From Candidatus Falkowiibacteriota bacterium (GTDB lineage: Bacteria > Patescibacteriota > Patescibacteriia > Patescibacteriales > UBA12465): a DNA stretch of 57,677 bases. Under the pieces are notes generated by a model. The model made no database searches and was not told where the DNA came from. It worked only from the letters and a program-made list of their open reading frames with translations. A program made the translations under genes and the position numbers. This document shows, in pieces, positions 54,174 through 57,677 of the stretch; position 1 is the stretch's first letter; every line of letters starts with the position of its first letter. Where the stretch lies: contig PWHG01000057.1 in assembly GCA_003554785.1 (NCBI GenBank), positions 1 to 57,677 of the forward strand. Reading direction: 5' to 3'.

Positions 54174-57100
54174 TTATTTTTTGTTTTCAATTTTCATAGC
54201 TTCTTCTAGCTTTATGCTTAGCAACCTTGAAATTCCGTCACTTTGCATTGTTATTCCGTATAAAATTTCTGCTCTTCTCATTGTAGCTCGATTGTGAGTT
54301 ATAATAATAAATTGAGTTTGGCTGGATAAATCTTCTAGTATTTTAGCTAGTTTTTCTGAATTAGCTTCATCTAAGGCAGCATCAACTTCATCTAAAACTA
54401 CAAACGGAGAAGGATTAACATTAATAATTGCACAGATTAAAGCAATAGCAGTTAATGCCCTTTCTCCACCAGAAAGCATAGCAATTGATTGAATTTTTTT
54501 GCCTGGTGGTATGGCGTGTATATCAATTCCGGATAAACCTAGAGCACTTCTTTTTCGCCATTTTTTACTTTTATTGTTTTTATCATCATCTTCGCCTTCT
54601 TCTTTTTCCTTTTGTTTGATGATTTGAGCCTGACCACCACCAAATAAAATAGTGAAGTATTGATTAAATTTTTCAGCAATAACTTTAAATTCTTTTTCAA
54701 ATCGTGATTTTATCTGTTCATCAAGTTGAGAAATAATTTTTTCTAAAGAATTGATAGCTTCATTTAAATCATTGGTTTGTTGAACTAAAAAATCATATCT
54801 TTCTTTAGTTTTTTGGTATTCACTTTCAGTTTCTGGATCTAAACTTCCAATTTGTTCTAATTGTTTTTTATAATTACTTATTTTTTTTAGTAATTGAGAA
54901 TAATCAATTTCTTCTGGATTAATGTCTTTTACTTCTAAGGGTTTTTTAATATCAATTAAATTCAAATTCTCATTTTTAATAGTTTCTTCTAAATCTTCTA
55001 ATTTAGTTTCTTGTCGTGTGGCCTCTAATTGATATTGATGTAATAATGTGTTGTTTTTTTCTATAATCGATCTTAGATCATCAGCCCTTTTTTGGTTGTT
55101 AATTAATTGTTCTTTTTCAGTCTGACGTTTATTAGCATATTCTTCTAGAGATTCTTTAATAGTTTTTATATCTTTTTCTAAAGTCACAATTTTTTTCTCA
55201 ATTTTATCTTTTTGTGTTTTTAGTTCATCTTTGGAGGCAATATTTTGACTACGATTTATTTTGTCTTCAATATCTTCAATTTCTCTTTTGATATTAAAAT
55301 AATTCTGTTCCAGTAATTTTATTTTTTCTTCTTTACTGGAAATTTTAAAGCGACAATCATTCAATTTTTCCTTTAATTCTTCTTTTTCCTTGTTTAATCT
55401 TTGGCTTAACTTATCTATATTTAAATTTTCTAAAAAGTCTTTTTTTTCTCTGATTTTATCTTGTAATTGAGATTTTTCCTTTTCTAGTTCATTAAATTCT
55501 TGATCGTTTAAAATATTATCTGCTTCTTTTTTAATTGTTTTTAATTGTTCTTCTAATTCTTTCTTTTTAGTTTCTTTTTGTTCTTTTTCTCTAGTTTTTT
55601 GAGATAAATGCCATTTTGTATTGTTTAAATCTTCATTTTTTCCTTGTCTTTTCTCGCTTAAGGAGATAATATCTTCTTGAGTATCTTTTATTTTTGCCAA
55701 CAATTTTTCTTCATCAAAACCTACCAATTCTTTGACTTTTTCTTTAAAGTTTTGTCTGGCTTTAGTTATTAGCTCTTTAATTTTTTCTAGATTTTTTTCT
55801 TTTTCTATTTCTTTTAAATCGTTTAAAAATTGATTTATTTCTTGGTTAATAGTTTTTTTACCAATTCCTTGTTTTGATTTTTCTTCAATTTCTTGATTTA
55901 AGTGTTTTAAAGTTTCTCGCTTTTCTTTAATTGATTTATCAAAAACATTTAATTCGTTTTCTAGTTTTTCTACCTTTTTTATATAATCATCAAGATTATA
56001 TTTAGATAAATCAGTATTATTTTCTTCTATGGATTGTTTTAAAGAATTTTCTGTTTCTTTGTTTTTTTGGAAGTCATAATTATTTTTTCTTTCCATTTTT
56101 GATTCCAAAACAGTATTGGTGCGAATTAATTTTTCTTGTAATTGATTTAATTCTTCCCAAGTTCTTTCTTTTTTTTCTTTATCTTTTTCTAATTGGCTAG
56201 ATTCTGATTGTAATTTTTGCCAATTCGCTTTTAATTCTTCTTCTTTTTTTAATAATTGATTAGTTTTTTCTTCTTCTATTTGGTTTTTTATATCCTTTTT
56301 TTTGTTTAGTAACTCGTCTTTTTTGTTATTTAACCAAGATAGATCATAATTTCCTTGATTTTCTAAATTTAAAGAAATTTCTGTTTGAAGTTGAACTTGT
56401 TTTTTTACTAACTGATTTTTCTTCTCATGTTTTTCTTTTATCTCCTCCTTTAAAGCTTCTTCTTCAGGACTAATTGTTAATTGACTAAATTTTTTATTTT
56501 CTTCCAAGGTTTTTTTTAGTTCTTTTTCCTTCTTGCTTATTTTTTCTTCTAAGCTTAGGATTTCTTGATTTAGATTTTCTAGCTTTGAGGCATATTTATG
56601 ATAGAAATGATTATAATATATATGTTGACTATTTTTTAGATCTGTTTCTAGTTTATCTCTCTTTTTAATTTTTTCTACTTGTCTAGTTAAGGTTTTTAAG
56701 CGAGGACTAATTTCAGTCAATAACATTTCTAGTTGACTTAAATTATCATAACTTTTTTCAAGCTTATTTAAAGCTCCATCTCTTTTAATTTGAAATGACT
56801 TAACTCCAGTAGCTTCATCAAAGAATTCTTTTTTTTCTGTAGCGCTGGTATTTAAGAAGTTTTCCACTAAACCTTGTCCAATAATGCTATAGGTTTTTTG
56901 TCCGATATTAGCTTTGGCTAATAAAATTTGAATATCTAAAAGACGAACTCGATTATTATTTATTAAATATTCACTGTCTCCGTTTCTAGTTAAACGGCGA
57001 GTGATAATTAATTCATCATAATCAAAAGGCGAGATTTCATTTGTATCTTTTTTTTCTCCTTTTTTGTCTTTTTTTTCGTTTTTCAAAAAGAGTGAAACCT

Positions 57101-57356
57101 CCGCTATTCCTAAACGACTTTTTTTATTAGAACCAGAGAAAATAATATCTTCTCCCTTTTTTCCTCTTAAGGTTTTAACACTCTGTTCCCCTAAAACCCA
57201 GCGAACTGCGTCAGCTATATTTGATTTGCCCGATCCATTGGGACCAACTATAGAGGTAATACCTTTTTTCCCATCTTTGGACTGAGCAGAGAATTCCAAC
57301 TTGTTTTTATTAGCAAAAGATTTAAAACCTTGAATTTCTAATTTTTCTAAATACAT
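54174..57356 (-). CDS. smc: Chromosome segregation protein SMC, without a recognisable hinge
   Basis: SMC organises the chromosome with ScpA/B. The start at 57356 is chosen because the family opening is MYLEKLEIQGFKSF; an ATG at 57380 would add eight residues. Walker A GPNGSGKSN and the R-loop region are N-terminal, and signature LSGGERALTA and Walker B VVLDEVDAALD are C-terminal. The middle, about residues 170-870, is almost wholly coiled coil; the globular hinge with its glycine-rich dimer motif is not visible. A short break (about residues 486-545, IGKKTINQEINQFL to KELVGFDE) lies where it should be. At 1060 residues it is shorter than most (about 1150-1200). Confidence 0.9.
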   Translation of the reverse strand: MYLEKLEIQGFKSFANKNKLEFSAQSKDGKKGITSIVGPNGSGKSNIADAVRWVLGEQSVKTLRGKKGEDIIFSGSNKKSRLGIAEVSLFLKNEKKDKKGEKKDTNEISPFDYDELIITRRLTRNGDSEYLINNNRVRLLDIQILLAKANIGQKTYSIIGQGLVENFLNTSATEKKEFFDEATGVKSFQIKRDGALNKLEKSYDNLSQLEMLLTEISPRLKTLTRQVEKIKKRDKLETDLKNSQHIYYNHFYHKYASKLENLNQEILSLEEKISKKEKELKKTLEENKKFSQLTISPEEEALKEEIKEKHEKKNQLVKKQVQLQTEISLNLENQGNYDLSWLNNKKDELLNKKKDIKNQIEEEKTNQLLKKEEELKANWQKLQSESSQLEKDKEKKERTWEELNQLQEKLIRTNTVLESKMERKNNYDFQKNKETENSLKQSIEENNTDLSKYNLDDYIKKVEKLENELNVFDKSIKEKRETLKHLNQEIEEKSKQGIGKKTINQEINQFLNDLKEIEKEKNLEKIKELITKARQNFKEKVKELVGFDEEKLLAKIKDTQEDIISLSEKRQGKNEDLNNTKWHLSQKTREKEQKETKKKELEEQLKTIKKEADNILNDQEFNELEKEKSQLQDKIREKKDFLENLNIDKLSQRLNKEKEELKEKLNDCRFKISSKEEKIKLLEQNYFNIKREIEDIEDKINRSQNIASKDELKTQKDKIEKKIVTLEKDIKTIKESLEEYANKRQTEKEQLINNQKRADDLRSIIEKNNTLLHQYQLEATRQETKLEDLEETIKNENLNLIDIKKPLEVKDINPEEIDYSQLLKKISNYKKQLEQIGSLDPETESEYQKTKERYDFLVQQTNDLNEAINSLEKIISQLDEQIKSRFEKEFKVIAEKFNQYFTILFGGGQAQIIKQKEKEEGEDDDKNNKSKKWRKRSALGLSGIDIHAIPPGKKIQSIAMLSGGERALTAIALICAIINVNPSPFVVLDEVDAALDEANSEKLAKILEDLSSQTQFIIITHNRATMRRAEILYGITMQSDGISRLLSIKLEEAMKIENKK

Positions 57357-57462
57357 AAAAAATAGTAAAACCGGAAACATGATAAGTGCCGGTAAAAATT
57401 TGTTTTTAATTATATCAATATTATAGTATAATTTTAAAAGAAAGAAAAATAATTATAAATCT

Positions 57463-57677
57463 ATGATAATTTCAATTTCTGGATCGCAAGGCTCAGGAAA
57501 AAGCACAATGGCTAAAAAATTAGCTGCTAAGTTAAATTGGCCACGTTATTATATAGGGGCCCTTAGAAGGCATGCGGCTCTTAAAAGAGGTTTGACACTG
57601 GCTCAGTACAATAAACTAGGAGAGAAAGATTCTAAAACAGATATTGAAGTTGATTTTTATCAAAAAGAATTAGGAGA
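57463..57677 (+). CDS. cmk: Cytidylate kinase-like protein, partial (5' part)
   Basis: The first 71 residues of a P-loop nucleoside monophosphate kinase; the rest lies beyond the right edge. The P-loop GSQGSGKSTMAKKLA (7-21) is followed by IGALRRHAALKRGLTLAQYNKLGEKD, the pattern of the archaeal-type CMK group (start, RGxSLxEFNxxxEED). It would phosphorylate CMP/dCMP. It is divergent from smc with a TATAAT-like promoter in the 106-nt gap. Confidence 0.7.
   Translation, partial: MIISISGSQGSGKSTMAKKLAAKLNWPRYYIGALRRHAALKRGLTLAQYNKLGEKDSKTDIEVDFYQKELG

Noticed and set aside
1-57677. Alternative genetic code (TGA as Gly)
   Set aside because: All core genes are intact with TGA read as stop, and several end in TGA or TAA/TAG normally.
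1-57677. Insertion sequences, transposases, prophage or integron genes
   Set aside because: No transposase, integrase or phage structural gene was recognised and no terminal inverted repeats with target duplications were found.

Overview
This AT-rich, gene-dense 57.7 kb window looks like a chromosomal segment of an uncultivated ultra-small bacterium of the Candidate Phyla Radiation (Patescibacteria, most likely a Parcubacteria-type lineage). That assignment is inference. It rests on the many two-helix type IV secretion 'pilin' paralogues, a bacterial Elp3, a charged insert in NusA, tRNAs without encoded CCA, very short intergenic gaps, and strongly A/T-biased codons. Genes read normally with TGA as a stop, so the recoded Gracilibacteria/SR1 code does not apply. 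Few genes have a clear Shine-Dalgarno sequence, and at least three promoters place the predicted transcription start on or next to the A of the ATG.

Layout, left to right. (1) 0.1-6.5 kb, minus strand: nusA, an inorganic pyrophosphatase, trigger factor, smpB, tmRNA (sharing one base with the smpB stop), tRNA-Leu and tRNA-Gly; upstream of these are a PHP-type phosphoesterase and a lone pilin-like protein. (2) 6.6-8.5 kb, plus strand: an RluA/RluD-type pseudouridine synthase and a thioredoxin-fold lipoprotein. (3) 8.5-16.6 kb, minus strand: Elp3-glyA-folD-recQ-Trm9-like methyltransferase as one unit, then a CsoR/CstR-type repressor, thioredoxin and glutamate dehydrogenase behind a promoter that carries its own palindromic operator. 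(4) 16.7-19.2 kb, plus strand: a bactofilin-like membrane protein and a phosphohexomutase. (5) 19.2-26.4 kb, minus strand: truB-glmS-yibE/F-ECF sigma-putative anti-sigma, two small or membrane proteins, and a 57-residue membrane protein. (6) 26.5-28.3 kb: a possible structured RNA, a Fic-like winged-helix protein with a changed catalytic His and a repeat-bearing promoter, and tRNA-His and tRNA-Arg around a small Cys-rich protein. (7) 28.3-37.7 kb: an rRNA/tRNA methyltransferase, a class A PBP, then the classic replication-origin block dnaN-dnaA / rpmH-rnpA-yidD-yidC, followed by a degenerate lipid kinase and a bactofilin. (8) 37.8-43.5 kb: tRNA-Arg, tRNA-Ala, trxB, a glycosyltransferase, tRNA-Gly, lgt, tRNA-Leu and ppsA. 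(9) 43.5-54.1 kb, envelope region: a 3D-domain protein, a lipoprotein of foreign-looking composition, seven tandem pilin-like paralogues, a GT-C-like membrane protein and a GT2 enzyme, and an operon of solute-binding protein, pilin-like protein, RodZ-like protein, methyltransferase and membrane protein. (10) 54.2-57.7 kb: an SMC protein without a recognisable hinge, and the start of a cytidylate kinase.

How the genes work together. Most encode information processing (replication start, translation quality control, tRNA maturation and modification) and envelope building. The points most worth following up are the Elp3/Trm9-like operon (a possible bacterial mcm5U34 route), the compact thiol-responsive csoR/cstR-trxA-gdhA circuit, the seven-gene pilin array with its hairpin-insulated lead gene, the Fic-derived regulator with four repeated boxes, and the hinge-less SMC.
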